64,000 bases of DNA, from the NCBI GenBank assembly GCA_002702575.1, contig PAAJ01000006.1, positions 1-64,000 on the forward strand, read 5' to 3'. Shown here piece by piece: positions 26,876 through 36,909 of the stretch (within the stretch, counting starts at the first letter, position 1; each line of letters begins with the position of its first letter). The DNA is from Phycisphaerae bacterium. GTDB taxonomy: Bacteria > Planctomycetota > Phycisphaerae > Phycisphaerales > SM1A02. The notes under the pieces are model-generated. The model saw nothing but the letters and a program-made list of their open reading frames with translations. It made no database searches and was not told the origin of the DNA. Position numbers and translations under genes: made by a program.

Positions 26876-28732
26876 ATGACTCAATTGACGAAAACAGGGA
26901 TTGCCTGCGGTTTCCTGATGACAACAGCTTCCTTGGCTCAAGCAGGTGTGACCAGCCTGACGGTCGAATCAACCAACAGCTGGAGCTCGGGGCACAGTGG
27001 CCAGATTTCGTTCGTGAATTCCGGAGTGGATCCGATCGAAGGCTGGAGTTTCTGGATCGAAGATGGCCCAGCCATCACATCTGCGTGGAATTGCGAGTGG
27101 TCAGCTGATGGCAACCGTGACTCGTTCCTCGATGCGGGTTGGAATGGCATCATCGATCCAGGTGAAACCGTCACCATTGGATACGAAGCCACCGGTTTGC
27201 TGGAGCAGACCATCACGGGCGCCGAATTCAACGGCATGCCGGTCGAGATCAACTATGCCGGCGCTGATGAGGGCGACGGTGATGATGACGGCAGCGATGG
27301 TGGAAATGATGGCGACGATGGCGGAAACGACGGAGGCGGCGGTGATGACACCGGCGATGGTTCGGGAACCACACCGGGATGCGATGGTGATACCGACGGC
27401 AACGGAGCCGTCGATGTCAGCGACATCCTGGCTGTTCTTGATGGCTGGGGCCCCTGCCCGGGCTGTGGCGCAGATGTCGATGGAAACGATGTCGTCGATG
27501 TGGATGACATGCTCGCCGTACTGGGCGCCTGGGGCGATTGCCCTTCAACGGGACCGACCAACAAGAGAATCGTCGGGTACTACATCGAATGGGGCATCTA
27601 TGGACGAGATTACCAGCCCGCAGACATGCCACTCGACAAGATCACTCACGTCAATTACGCATTCGCCAACATCGGTGATGATGGTCGAATCGCGATCGGC
27701 GATCCCTATGCTGCCATCGAACGTTCCTATCCGGGTGATACATGGGATCAGCCCTATCGAGGAACCTACAACCAGCTGAACAACGTTCTCAAGCCTCAGT
27801 ACCCCCACCTCAAGACTCTGATTTCAGTCGGTGGGTGGACCTGGTCCGGCAAGTTCTCGGATGTCGCGCAGACTGCGCAATCACGACAGATCTTCGCGGA
27901 ATCATGTGTCGAGTTCATCCGGACGTACAACTTCGACGGTGTCGATATCGACTGGGAGTACCCCGTGTGCTGTGGTCTCTCGAGCAACACGTATCGTCCT
28001 GAAGATCGTGAGAACTACACCTTGCTCGCGGAGGAGTTGCGCAATCAACTTGACGCTGCCGGCCAGGAAGATGGTCGGGAGTATCTCCTGACGATCGCCG
28101 CCGCAGGTGGTATCGACAAGCTGGAGAACTACGAACTGGCGGAGCTGGCTTCGCATCTCGATTGGGTCAACACCATGTCCTATGACTTCATGGGATCCTG
28201 GGACCTCTCGATCACGGGCCACCACAGCGGCTTGTATGCGAATCCAGACAATCCTTCACCAAATCAGAATGTCCGAAACTTCTACAACGCTCATCACTCG
28301 GTTCTTCCCTGGCTGGAAGCCGGAGTGGAACCGGACAAGATCGTCATGGGGGTCCCCTTCTACGGTCGTGCCTGGGGTGGCGTGAATCCAACCAACAACG
28401 GGCTGTTCCAGGCAGGCACGCTGGTGCCACCGGGGACCTGGGACGACTGGTCCAGCGGTGCCACGGGGATGAACGACTATACGGAAATCGCTTCATTCAT
28501 TGCATCAGGCAACTACGTCCGCCTGTGGGACGACACGGCCAAGGTGCCTTGGGCCTGGAGCCCCGACAATCACGGCGGCCACTTCATCTCCTATGACGAT
28601 GCCGAGTCGATCGAACTCAAGATGGACTACATCAAGGACAACAGCCTCGGTGGCGTCATGTTCTGGGAGGTGACCGCCGACCGGGAAGCCGAGCTTCTGG
28701 ACGTGATGTACCAGTCCCTCGAGGTTGAATAG
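26876..28732 (+). CDS. secreted GH18 chitinase with CBM-like and dockerin-like modules
   Basis: 618 aa. Signal peptide about 1-23 (ASLAQA). A CBM2-like module follows (about 24-130, with conserved Trp residues), then an Asp/Gly-rich linker (about 130-168). Next is a dockerin-like pair with two calcium-loop repeats and WG ends (GDTDGNGAVDVSDIL and VDGNDVVDVDDML, about 169-223). The GH18 domain runs about 231-615, with SVGG at 317-320 and the catalytic D-G-V-D-I-D-W-E at 354-361 (E361 the acid). It would degrade chitin outside the cell. The start has GAGAGGG 9 nt upstream. A strong terminator follows. Confidence 0.93.
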   Translation: MTQLTKTGIACGFLMTTASLAQAGVTSLTVESTNSWSSGHSGQISFVNSGVDPIEGWSFWIEDGPAITSAWNCEWSADGNRDSFLDAGWNGIIDPGETVTIGYEATGLLEQTITGAEFNGMPVEINYAGADEGDGDDDGSDGGNDGDDGGNDGGGGDDTGDGSGTTPGCDGDTDGNGAVDVSDILAVLDGWGPCPGCGADVDGNDVVDVDDMLAVLGAWGDCPSTGPTNKRIVGYYIEWGIYGRDYQPADMPLDKITHVNYAFANIGDDGRIAIGDPYAAIERSYPGDTWDQPYRGTYNQLNNVLKPQYPHLKTLISVGGWTWSGKFSDVAQTAQSRQIFAESCVEFIRTYNFDGVDIDWEYPVCCGLSSNTYRPEDRENYTLLAEELRNQLDAAGQEDGREYLLTIAAAGGIDKLENYELAELASHLDWVNTMSYDFMGSWDLSITGHHSGLYANPDNPSPNQNVRNFYNAHHSVLPWLEAGVEPDKIVMGVPFYGRAWGGVNPTNNGLFQAGTLVPPGTWDDWSSGATGMNDYTEIASFIASGNYVRLWDDTAKVPWAWSPDNHGGHFISYDDAESIELKMDYIKDNSLGGVMFWEVTADREAELLDVMYQSLEVE

Positions 28733-28762
28733 CTCGTCTGATTTCAGCCATGACACGACCTG

Positions 28763-28806
28763 CGTGAACCGGGCCCGCTGCAAAACGGGTCCGGTTCGCG
28801 TTTTCT
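28763..28806 (+). terminator. intrinsic terminator after the chitinase gene
   Basis: A 15-bp stem with two G-U pairs runs 28763-28777 and 28786-28800, with an 8-nt loop (CTGCAAAA) and TTTTCT directly after it. It lies 30 bp past the chitinase stop and isolates that gene from the glycosyltransferase gene downstream. Confidence 0.9.
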
Positions 28807-28924
28807 GTTGGAAATGACATGCCCAGAATGGCCTCAATACCCGATATCATCCCACGGTCATGCACATGGATCCTGCAGTCAGCTCAATGTCAGCGCTTTC
28901 CGGCCAGTGGCCCGGAGGGTCGTC

Positions 28925-30652
28925 GTGAGCAAGATCCCCGTGACGGTCATTCTTCCCGTCAAGAATGATGCCCAGACGGTGGCCAACAGCCTGGCACGTC
29001 TCCAGCGATTCCAGAAGATCGTCGTGGTCGATTCTGACAGCAAGGACGGCACCGATGAGGTCGCCGCGGCCCATGGAGCCGAATACGTCGTCTTCAACTG
29101 GAATGGCAAGCCACCGAAGAAACGGACGTGGTATCTCAACAACCATGAGATCGAGACGGATTGGGTTCTGTTTCTGGATGCCGATGAGCTTGTCAACGAT
29201 GCGTTCTGCGATGAGGTGGAACGGGCCACGGCATCCGGCAAGTACGTCGGATTCTGGATGTCATTCCACAACTGGTTCATGGAGAAGTGGCTCCAGCATG
29301 GAGATCCCTTCTCAAAGCTCGCCTTGTTTCGACCAGATGCGGGTCGCTATGAACAGGTAGCGGATTCGAGATGGACCAACATCGATGTGGAAGTCCATGA
29401 ACATCCGATTCTGGACGGCGCTGTTGGTCGCATTCAAGCACCGGCTGCACACGATGAACGTCGAGGCTTGGATTCCTACATCGGCAAGCACAACAACTAC
29501 TCGACGTGGGAAGCCCATCGATTTGTTGCGATTAAAACGGAAGGCGACGGCATCTGGGATTCACTCACACGTCGTCAGAAGTTCAAGTACAAACATGTCA
29601 ACAAGTGGTGGTTTGCCACGACCTACTTCGTCCATGCCTTCATTCTCAAGAAGGGTTTTCTCGATGGACGAGCAGGATTCGTGTTCGCTTCATTGAAGCG
29701 CGAATACTACAGCCACATACGACTCAAGATTCTCGAGCTCCAGAACAGGACTTCGGAAACAGCGGCCGCGACGACGGTTGTTTCATCCGGCTCCGAACAG
29801 GCTTCGAAGCAGGACGTCCCGGTCACGGTCGTCGTGACAGCCGATGACGGTGACGGACTGGACGCATGCCTCGAGCGATTGAAGCGTTTCCAGGAAGTCG
29901 TCGTGCTCGATTCCGGCAGGGATGCCCGGATCACGGATGTTGCTCGGGAACATGGCGCAACCTGCGTGACATTCGAATCCAATCCGGAAGCTTCGAATCC
30001 GGGCAATTGGTTCCTTGAGAATCACGATATCCGCAATGATTGGGTTCTTTTTCTTGGATCCGACGACCTTGCGACTGATGCCTTCTGTGATGATGTCAGA
30101 CGGGCCGCAACTTCCGGAAAGCATGTCGGATACTGGATCCGATTCCATGAATGGTTCCAGGGTTCTTTGCTTCGGCATGGTGAGCCGACCACCAGACTCT
30201 CGCTCTTCCGTCATGATGCAGGTCGATTCGAGGAGATGGCCGATGGCGCCTCCGGAGCGGCCTGCCATGAACGCCCCGTGCTCAAGGGGACCATCGGCCA
30301 GGTCAGCTCACCCATGCAGCACATGAATTGCGGCGGCCTCGAACAACTGATCAAGAAGCACAACGAGTCATCGACTTGGGAGGCCCGTCGATATCTGGCT
30401 GCCGGGACCGAGCATGATTCATCCCGGATGTCGCTTTCTCCACACCAGCAATACAAGGGTGGTCATGTCGACACGTGGTGGTTCAAGTGGATTCATTTCC
30501 TGACCGCCTTTGTGCTGAAACTCGGCTTTCTCGATGGACGTGCAGGATTCATCTTCGCCTCCTTGAGAAGGCAGTATCACGGTCATATTCGCCTGAAAAT
30601 GAACGAAAGCCGTGATTCAAAGAAGAAGGCGTCGGACACGCTTCTTCCCTGA
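28925..30652 (+). CDS. tandem GT2 glycosyltransferase, second domain degenerate
   Basis: 575 aa from the GTG at 28925 (GGAGGG 5 nt upstream). Two copies of the same domain lie head to tail, about 1-275 and 298-565. Copy 1 has VTVILPVKND, VVDSDSKDGTDE, KKRTWYLNN and the metal site LDADE (84-88), like WaaE/KdtX-type lipid-A core glucosyltransferases. Copy 2 keeps the frame (VVVLDS, NWFLENHDIRNDWVLFL, FLDGRAGFIFASLRR) but has LGSDD (377-381) and lacks the KKR residues, so it has probably lost activity. Membrane association near WWFATTYFVHAF is possible. The substrate is unknown. Confidence 0.82.
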   Translation: MSKIPVTVILPVKNDAQTVANSLARLQRFQKIVVVDSDSKDGTDEVAAAHGAEYVVFNWNGKPPKKRTWYLNNHEIETDWVLFLDADELVNDAFCDEVERATASGKYVGFWMSFHNWFMEKWLQHGDPFSKLALFRPDAGRYEQVADSRWTNIDVEVHEHPILDGAVGRIQAPAAHDERRGLDSYIGKHNNYSTWEAHRFVAIKTEGDGIWDSLTRRQKFKYKHVNKWWFATTYFVHAFILKKGFLDGRAGFVFASLKREYYSHIRLKILELQNRTSETAAATTVVSSGSEQASKQDVPVTVVVTADDGDGLDACLERLKRFQEVVVLDSGRDARITDVAREHGATCVTFESNPEASNPGNWFLENHDIRNDWVLFLGSDDLATDAFCDDVRRAATSGKHVGYWIRFHEWFQGSLLRHGEPTTRLSLFRHDAGRFEEMADGASGAACHERPVLKGTIGQVSSPMQHMNCGGLEQLIKKHNESSTWEARRYLAAGTEHDSSRMSLSPHQQYKGGHVDTWWFKWIHFLTAFVLKLGFLDGRAGFIFASLRRQYHGHIRLKMNESRDSKKKASDTLLP

Positions 30653-30669
30653 CAATCGGAACGGCACCC

Positions 30670-31809
30670 ATGACACATTACGAGGTCATTGTGATCGGAG
30701 TTGGCTGCATGGGGTCTGCAGCCTGCGCTTCTCTTGCCAGGCGGGGTGTCCGCGTTCTGGGACTTGAGCAGCACACGATTCCCACGGATCTCGGATCCAG
30801 TGGACACCAGTCGCGGATCTTCAGGTTGGCGTACTACGAGCATCCTGACTACGTACCGCTTCTGAAGCAGGCCTACTCGGGCTGGCAGCAACTTCAGATC
30901 GAAGCAGACATGCCGGTCTTTGCGGAAACGGGTGGCTTGTACATCGGACAAGCTGGTGGAGAATTCGTGGAGCACTCACAGGCTTCAGCGATTCGCCATG
31001 GTCTTCAATACGAACGACTCGACAAGCATGAGATCGAATCGCGTTATCCCGTCCTTGAATTGCCAGATGACTTTGTCGGGCTCTATGAGCAACCGGCGGG
31101 CATGATCTTCCCGGAGCGTGCCATCCAGGCGCAGGCCGATCTCGCAAGGCGTCATGGCGCACACCTTCTGGAGGGAGTTCGAGTTCACTCCTGGGAACAG
31201 ACGCCGTCACAATGCCATGTCGAGACCGATTCGGGCAGGTTCACGAGTGATCGACTGGTGATCTGTTCCGGAGGATGGACGCCCGAGCTCTGCCCCGGCA
31301 TTCCACTGAGTGTCTCGAGGCAGATCCTGGGCTGGATGCAGACACCCGAACCCGATCTCGTCTCCATGGAGCATTTCACGACATGGGCCATTGAACTCGA
31401 AGATCAATCCCTGCTGTATGGCTTTCCTCTGTGTGATGGGCTCGATGGACCAGCGGGTTTCAAGATGGCACGCCATCTTCCAGGCGCATCATGCGATCCG
31501 AGAACCCTTGTTCGCGAAGCCCAACCGGGTGATGAGGATGAATTTCTCTCATACGCCAGACGTTTTCTTCCAAGGGCTGTGGGACCCGTCACAGACATGA
31601 AGGTCTGTCTCTATACCAATACACCGGACAAACACTTCATCATCGACCGCCATCCTCGACATGACCGGGTGTTCCTGGCAACCGGATTCAGTGGCCACGG
31701 ATTCAAGTTCCAGCCGATCATCGGGGAGATTCTGGCTGATCTTGCCGTGCATGGTTCCACGGATCAGCCCATCGGCTTTCTTGGCCTTGATCGTTTCGAA
31801 CGTTCGTGA
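30670..31809 (+). CDS. sarcosine oxidase / N-methyltryptophan oxidase-like flavoenzyme
   Basis: 379 aa. The dinucleotide-binding loop is VIGVGCMGSAACASL and the early LGSSGHQSRIFRLAYYEHPDY matches monomeric sarcosine oxidase. C313 in KVCLYTNTPD is the residue that binds FAD covalently, and K265 (GFKMARH) sits where the oxygen-activating lysine is found in the family. It would oxidise an N-methyl amino acid, releasing formaldehyde and hydrogen peroxide. It lies 17 bp after the tandem GT2 gene and abuts the end of arnD on the other strand. The substrate cannot be read from sequence. Confidence 0.85.
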   Translation: MTHYEVIVIGVGCMGSAACASLARRGVRVLGLEQHTIPTDLGSSGHQSRIFRLAYYEHPDYVPLLKQAYSGWQQLQIEADMPVFAETGGLYIGQAGGEFVEHSQASAIRHGLQYERLDKHEIESRYPVLELPDDFVGLYEQPAGMIFPERAIQAQADLARRHGAHLLEGVRVHSWEQTPSQCHVETDSGRFTSDRLVICSGGWTPELCPGIPLSVSRQILGWMQTPEPDLVSMEHFTTWAIELEDQSLLYGFPLCDGLDGPAGFKMARHLPGASCDPRTLVREAQPGDEDEFLSYARRFLPRAVGPVTDMKVCLYTNTPDKHFIIDRHPRHDRVFLATGFSGHGFKFQPIIGEILADLAVHGSTDQPIGFLGLDRFERS

Positions 31810-32712
31810 TCAAGCCGGCGTGTCGACGACGGCAACCCACCCTTCGCGACCATCGATGGAATCGGCCTTCAGCCCGTACTCCGGAAGCATCGATGACGTA
31901 TCGACAAGATCACCCAGCGGGACGATGTCCCGCCCTGTGTCCATGACCTGATCGAGAAAGTCCTCGAACATGGATGCCTTGGACATGCCTTCGGCCTCCG
32001 CGTGGATGGTGAGAACCTCATCGTGATCCGGCCTCATCGACTTGAGCATGAAAGCGTTGTAGTCGCCGTCATCGATCTCGCCAGCCACTTCATCCCATGT
32101 CGGCAGGGAGACCGGAACCTGCGGCTGTGAGAGCAGAATGCCATCCACGACAGGTCGGAAGACACCGCAGGAACCGCGACAGTCACTGTTGTAGCGAAAG
32201 CCGAAGGTCGACTTGACTCGAAGAACTTCATCCGTACAGCGCCAGCCTGCCGATGCGGAACAGGTCGGTTCGCAACCAATGATCTCGGCGAGCAGTTCGT
32301 AGGCGGACTGGGTCTCACCAGCCAATGCCCGGTAGCCCATGCGATCGACAGCGACTTGCCATCGATGGTGGTCCCAGGCATGTACGCCGATCTCGTGTCC
32401 AGCTTCCGAAGCCGCTCGAATGATCGGCGCCAGCCCTTTGCCGATCTGCGGTCCGGGCCAGAGCGTGCCTTTCAGGAGAATGTCCCACCCGTAGAGGCTG
32501 CCTGCACGGGTTCGAAGCATCTTTCGGAGAAACGTCGGCCTCAGGAGGCGAAAGAGATGACGGCCCATGTTGTCCGGACCCATCGTGAAGAAGAACGTCG
32601 CCTTCAGACCACGCGCCGCAAGGATGTCACACAGCTTCGGGACACCATGCTTTGTGCCTCGATAGGTATCGACATCGATGCGAAGTCCCAATCGCATGGG
32701 CGAACCACTCAC
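31810..32712 (-). CDS. arnD: undecaprenyl-phosphate 4-deoxy-4-formamido-L-arabinose deformylase
   Basis: 300 aa. A close match to ArnD along its length: [76 protein letters not shown] and LPTWDEV. It is a polysaccharide-deacetylase-fold enzyme that removes the formyl group from the undecaprenyl-linked sugar. The listed start is GTG at 32712, overlapping the arnA stop as GTGA; an ATG at 32697 ([11 protein letters not shown]) matches known ArnD starts equally well. It is the last gene of the arnBCAD operon. Confidence 0.93.
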   Translation of the reverse strand: MSGSPMRLGLRIDVDTYRGTKHGVPKLCDILAARGLKATFFFTMGPDNMGRHLFRLLRPTFLRKMLRTRAGSLYGWDILLKGTLWPGPQIGKGLAPIIRAASEAGHEIGVHAWDHHRWQVAVDRMGYRALAGETQSAYELLAEIIGCEPTCSASAGWRCTDEVLRVKSTFGFRYNSDCRGSCGVFRPVVDGILLSQPQVPVSLPTWDEVAGEIDDGDYNAFMLKSMRPDHDEVLTIHAEAEGMSKASMFEDFLDQVMDTGRDIVPLGDLVDTSSMLPEYGLKADSIDGREGWVAVVDTPA

Positions 32713-34718
32713 CGGCTCGCAGCCGTCTCCGCTTCACGCGATTCGATGCCGTGCTGCGCTGCCCAATCCCTGAGGAACCAGTCAAGCGTCCTTGCAACGG
32801 AATCACGTGTCTTCACCTGAGGACGCCATCCGACATATCGAAGCGCATTTCGGATACTTGGACGACGATGCTGGACGTCCTCGTAACCCTTGCCGTAATA
32901 GGAACGACTTTCGATCTCACGGAAGCCCGCGAATGGCGGGAAGTGTGATCGCAATGGATGGGCTTCGAATTCCTCGACAAGCATCTCCGCAAGTTCACGG
33001 ATGCTGGCTTCATTGTCTGGATTGCCGATGTTCACGATCTTGCCGTCACATCGGTTTTCCTCGTTCTCGATGATCCTGAAGAGACAGTCGACGCCTTCAT
33101 CCACCTCGGTGAAGCAGCGCTTCTGCTCTCCGCCGTCCACCAGCAGAATCGGTGTGCCTTCGACGAGATTGAGGATCAGCTGGGTGATGGCTCGAGACGA
33201 ACCGATTCGTGCCGAATCGAGGGTGTCCAGTCTCGGGCCGATCCAGTTGAACGGCCTGAACAGTGTGAACTTCAGATTCTCGTGCTGTCCGTACGCCCAG
33301 ATCACACGGTCCAGCAACTGCTTCGAGCAGGAGTAGATCCACCGCTGACGATTGATCGGGCCGGTCACCAGAGTCGATGTGTCCTCATCGAAGTAGTCAT
33401 CCTTGCACATGCCGTACACCTCGGACGTGGACGGGAAGATGATGCGACGACCGTAGCGGACACAATCACGGACGATCTGAAGGTTCTCCTCGAAGTCCAG
33501 CTGGAAGACTCTCAGTGGATTCCGGGTGTATTCGATCGGCGTGGCGATCGCGACCAGTGGAAGGATGACATCGCATTTTCGAATGTGATACTCGATCCAT
33601 TCCCGGTTGATGGAAATATCGCCTTCGACGAAATGAAAATCAGGATGCTCGACGATGCCGCCGAGATTGTCGGATCGCAGATCCATTCCATGGACTTCGT
33701 AGCGACCGGTGGACAGAAGCCGTTCGCAGAGATGGCTTCCGATGAAACCGTTCACGCCAAGAACAAGAACGGATGTCCGGCGCCCGGGCTTGCGGCGTTC
33801 GAGTTCGGAGAACCGCATGCCTGGAACGACGTTGAGGTCCTTGGCGACCTGATCACCAGCTGCATAGACGCCGTCATCGGTCTGAGCGAAATCGATTCGG
33901 ATTGATTCGGCGCCACAGGAAACGATCAGTGGGTCCGTGCTGATAACGGTACCTGGAATGTCGTGGGATTCGGTCGATGGCGTGGTCTTCCAGATTCGAA
34001 CACGACGATCACCGACCTGACCGATCGCCCCGGGGTAGGGGCGGGTCACTGCTCGAACAAGATTGTGCACACCCTCGGCGGACATCGACCAGTCGATCCG
34101 GCCGTCCTCGGGTGTTCGCCGTGGATAGACCGTGGCTTCGGATTCGTCCTGCGGGTGGCGTTCAGCCTTGCCGTCACGAATCAGGGGCAGCGTCTCATCC
34201 AGCAGACCGCCTGCGGCTTCCCGAACCTTGCCCATGAGTGTCATGGCCGTGTCCTCAGGATCGATGGCGATTCTTTGCTGGCTGACGATGTCGCCGGCAT
34301 CCGGCTTGGTCGTCATGTGATGCAGCGTGACCCCTGTCTCGCTTTCGCCATTCACCAGAACCCAGTTGACCGGCGCACGGCCGCGGTAGGCGGGCAGAAG
34401 CGAACCATGCAGGTTGTAGCAACCTGATGGGAAGAGGTCGATGACTTCCTGCTTCACAAGTTTTCTGTAATAGAAGGAGAACAGGACGTCTGCACCCATC
34501 GAACGGATTCGCTCGATCCAGATGGGATGATTCAGATCATCCGGTGCATGAACCGGAACACCGGCTTCTGCGGCCCACTCGGCAACGGATCCGAACCAGA
34601 TTGCTTCAGCTGGATCATCCCTGTGGGTGAAGACAGCAACAATCTCGATACCGGCGCGACGCAGGGCTTCCAGCCCGGCGATTCCTACATCGTGGTAAGC
34701 AAGTACGACTGCCTTCAT
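32709..34718 (-). CDS. arnA: bifunctional UDP-4-amino-L-arabinose formyltransferase / UDP-glucuronate decarboxylase
   Basis: 669 aa, close to the 660 of E. coli ArnA. Residues 1-305 are the 10-formyl-THF-dependent transferase with N102, H104 and D140 in place ([18 protein letters not shown]). Residues about 315-669 are the NAD-dependent decarboxylase with [11 protein letters not shown]432-E433 (FPSTSEVYG) and [16 protein letters not shown] near the end. Both activities should be intact. The ATG overlaps the arnC stop as ATGA. Confidence 0.95.
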   Translation of the reverse strand: MKAVVLAYHDVGIAGLEALRRAGIEIVAVFTHRDDPAEAIWFGSVAEWAAEAGVPVHAPDDLNHPIWIERIRSMGADVLFSFYYRKLVKQEVIDLFPSGCYNLHGSLLPAYRGRAPVNWVLVNGESETGVTLHHMTTKPDAGDIVSQQRIAIDPEDTAMTLMGKVREAAGGLLDETLPLIRDGKAERHPQDESEATVYPRRTPEDGRIDWSMSAEGVHNLVRAVTRPYPGAIGQVGDRRVRIWKTTPSTESHDIPGTVISTDPLIVSCGAESIRIDFAQTDDGVYAAGDQVAKDLNVVPGMRFSELERRKPGRRTSVLVLGVNGFIGSHLCERLLSTGRYEVHGMDLRSDNLGGIVEHPDFHFVEGDISINREWIEYHIRKCDVILPLVAIATPIEYTRNPLRVFQLDFEENLQIVRDCVRYGRRIIFPSTSEVYGMCKDDYFDEDTSTLVTGPINRQRWIYSCSKQLLDRVIWAYGQHENLKFTLFRPFNWIGPRLDTLDSARIGSSRAITQLILNLVEGTPILLVDGGEQKRCFTEVDEGVDCLFRIIENEENRCDGKIVNIGNPDNEASIRELAEMLVEEFEAHPLRSHFPPFAGFREIESRSYYGKGYEDVQHRRPSIRNALRYVGWRPQVKTRDSVARTLDWFLRDWAAQHGIESREAETAASR

Positions 34719-35716
34719 GAATGAACGAGCCTCCGCTCCGTGTTTTCCAAAATGGAAATTTCCGTGGTGCCTGCCAGAACCGTATGGTCATGGACTGAAT
34801 CAACAAAATACCGTGGCCGACCGCGAACGTCATTGTGAACCCTGGAGAGATACTCCCCAAGCAGCCCCATCGCGACGAACTGCACACCCATCAGGAAGAA
34901 CAGGACGGCAAAGAGTGTGAAGACTCCGGAGACCGCCCATTCGGGACCCATGACCAGTCTCAGGATGAGCAACACGCCGCCGAAGGCCACGCTGAGACAG
35001 GAAATGATAACACCGACCCACGTCAACAGTCTGAGTGGGAAAGTGGTCATGCAGGTCAGCAGATCAAACTGCAGATTGATCAGTCGCATGAAGCTGTATT
35101 TGGAATGGCCGGCGGATCGCTCCGCATGGGACACCTCGATTTCGGCCGTTCGCTTGGCGAACGAGTTCGCCAGAACCGGAATGAACGTGCTTCTCTCACG
35201 ACACTGCAGCATGGCGTTGACGATCGGCCTTCGGTAGGCGCGGAGCATGCAGCCGTAATCGTGCATCATCACACCCGTGGTCTTCTTCACCATGAAATTG
35301 ATCATGCCTGAAGCAAGCCGGCGAAAGAGGCTGTCCTGGCGATCCATGCGAATGGTGCCGACAACATCATTGCCACGGTCGATTTCCTCGAGCAGCTTCG
35401 GAATCTCTTCGGGAGGATTCTGCAGATCGGCATCAAGCGTCACGATGATGTCGCCCTTGGCATGCGAGAAACCACAGATGATCGCGTTGTGCTGACCGTA
35501 GTTTCGATTCAGAATGATCGCCTTGACATGGTCGGGATTCGAAGCAGCCGCCTCGACCAGTCGATCGGAAGATCCGTCACGACTACCGTCATCCACGAGG
35601 ACCAGCTCCCACTCGCGATCAAGGCGGTCCCCCACCTCTCGACAGCGGTTCACCAGCTCATCGAGATTGTCCAGCTCGTTGTAGACGGGAATGACGATTG
35701 AAACACTGCTGTTCAT
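34715..35716 (-). CDS. arnC: undecaprenyl-phosphate 4-deoxy-4-formamido-L-arabinose transferase
   Basis: 333 aa. The GT2 domain has [30 protein letters not shown] and [32 protein letters not shown] and two C-terminal membrane segments (about 235-258 and 268-292) match ArnC. It moves the formylated aminoarabinose from UDP to undecaprenyl phosphate at the inner membrane. It is flanked by ATGA overlaps with arnB and arnA. A DpmA/GtrB-type polyprenyl transferase would look alike, but the neighbours settle it. Confidence 0.93.
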   Translation of the reverse strand: MNSSVSIVIPVYNELDNLDELVNRCREVGDRLDREWELVLVDDGSRDGSSDRLVEAAASNPDHVKAIILNRNYGQHNAIICGFSHAKGDIIVTLDADLQNPPEEIPKLLEEIDRGNDVVGTIRMDRQDSLFRRLASGMINFMVKKTTGVMMHDYGCMLRAYRRPIVNAMLQCRERSTFIPVLANSFAKRTAEIEVSHAERSAGHSKYSFMRLINLQFDLLTCMTTFPLRLLTWVGVIISCLSVAFGGVLLILRLVMGPEWAVSGVFTLFAVLFFLMGVQFVAMGLLGEYLSRVHNDVRGRPRYFVDSVHDHTVLAGTTEISILENTERRLVHS

Positions 35717-36909
35717 GCCGGCGCTCCCTGCTCCTGGGCAACATTGCAGACCGAACGAATGCCGGTCAGTACACGTTCGATATCGTCATCAGTCATGTCC
35801 GGGAACAGCGGGATCGAACAGATGCGCTCGCTGTTCCATTCCGTTTCCGGAAGGCCGCCCGAGTCCATGCCCTGATCTCGATACCAACGATGCGTATGAG
35901 CCGCTCTGAAGTGAAGGCCCGTTCCGATTCCGATGTCCTTCAAGGCTGCCATGAACTGGTCACGGTCCAGGCCGGCCAGTTCAGGGAGAACACGCACGAT
36001 GAACAGATGCCAGGCATGCCGATGATTCCAGGAGGGCAGGCCGAGCGGTTCGATGCCATCGACCTCCCGCAGACCTTCGGTGTATCGATTCGCGATCTCG
36101 GCGCGTCGCTCGATGAACGTATCCAGTCTCTTCAACTGGGAAACACCCAGAACCGCATTCATGTCGGGCATGTTGTACTTGAATCCAGGTGACTGCACTT
36201 CGACCTGTGGCGAACGGCCCTGCTGATTGCGATCCCACGCTTCCGCGGCCAGGCCGTGAAAACGCATTCGTCGAATTTCGGCGGCCAGTTCGACATCGTC
36301 GGTGACGAAGACACCCCCCTCACCGGTCGTCACGTTCTTGATCGGATGCAGGGAGAAGATGGCATGACCACTGCTGCCGATCTCTTGATTCGAATACCGG
36401 GTACCGATGGCATGCGCCGCATCTTCGATCACTGGAATACCGGCCGCATCGGCGACCGATCGAATCCCATCCAGATCACATGGAACACCGGCATAGTGCA
36501 CGGGAATGATCGCCTTGGTTCGCTTCGTGATGGCGGCGGCGATCGATTCCGCGGAGACCAGCAACGTCTCTCGATCCACATCCACGAAGACCGGCTTCGC
36601 GCCCAGCAGGCTGATGATGTTCGGTGTCGAGACCCAGGTCATGGAGGGCGTGATCACCTCGTCTCCCGGCCCGATACCCATCGCCAGAAGAACCAGATGC
36701 ATCGCCGCCGTCCCGGAGGTCACCGCCACCGCGGCCTGGCCACCTGTTCGATCGCAGACGGCTTGTTCAAGCTCGGCACAGGCTGGACCGGTGGTGATCC
36801 ATCCGCTTGTGAGCGTTCGGGTCACCGCCTCGACGTCCGCCTCGTTGATGGAGGGGCGACAGAAGGGCAGGAATTCGCCTGCCGTGGGCTGGTTCTTCGA
36901 TCGTGTCAT
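35713..36909 (-). CDS. arnB: UDP-4-amino-4-deoxy-L-arabinose aminotransferase
   Basis: 398 aa. A DegT/DnrJ/EryC1/StrS-type PLP enzyme with [55 protein letters not shown] and the PLP lysine K191 in [14 protein letters not shown]. Late matches such as [14 protein letters not shown] and [18 protein letters not shown] are specific to ArnB. It converts UDP-4-keto-pentose to UDP-L-Ara4N. The ATG overlaps the stop of the upstream membrane protein gene as ATGA. Confidence 0.95.
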   Translation of the reverse strand: MTRSKNQPTAGEFLPFCRPSINEADVEAVTRTLTSGWITTGPACAELEQAVCDRTGGQAAVAVTSGTAAMHLVLLAMGIGPGDEVITPSMTWVSTPNIISLLGAKPVFVDVDRETLLVSAESIAAAITKRTKAIIPVHYAGVPCDLDGIRSVADAAGIPVIEDAAHAIGTRYSNQEIGSSGHAIFSLHPIKNVTTGEGGVFVTDDVELAAEIRRMRFHGLAAEAWDRNQQGRSPQVEVQSPGFKYNMPDMNAVLGVSQLKRLDTFIERRAEIANRYTEGLREVDGIEPLGLPSWNHRHAWHLFIVRVLPELAGLDRDQFMAALKDIGIGTGLHFRAAHTHRWYRDQGMDSGGLPETEWNSERICSIPLFPDMTDDDIERVLTGIRSVCNVAQEQGAPA

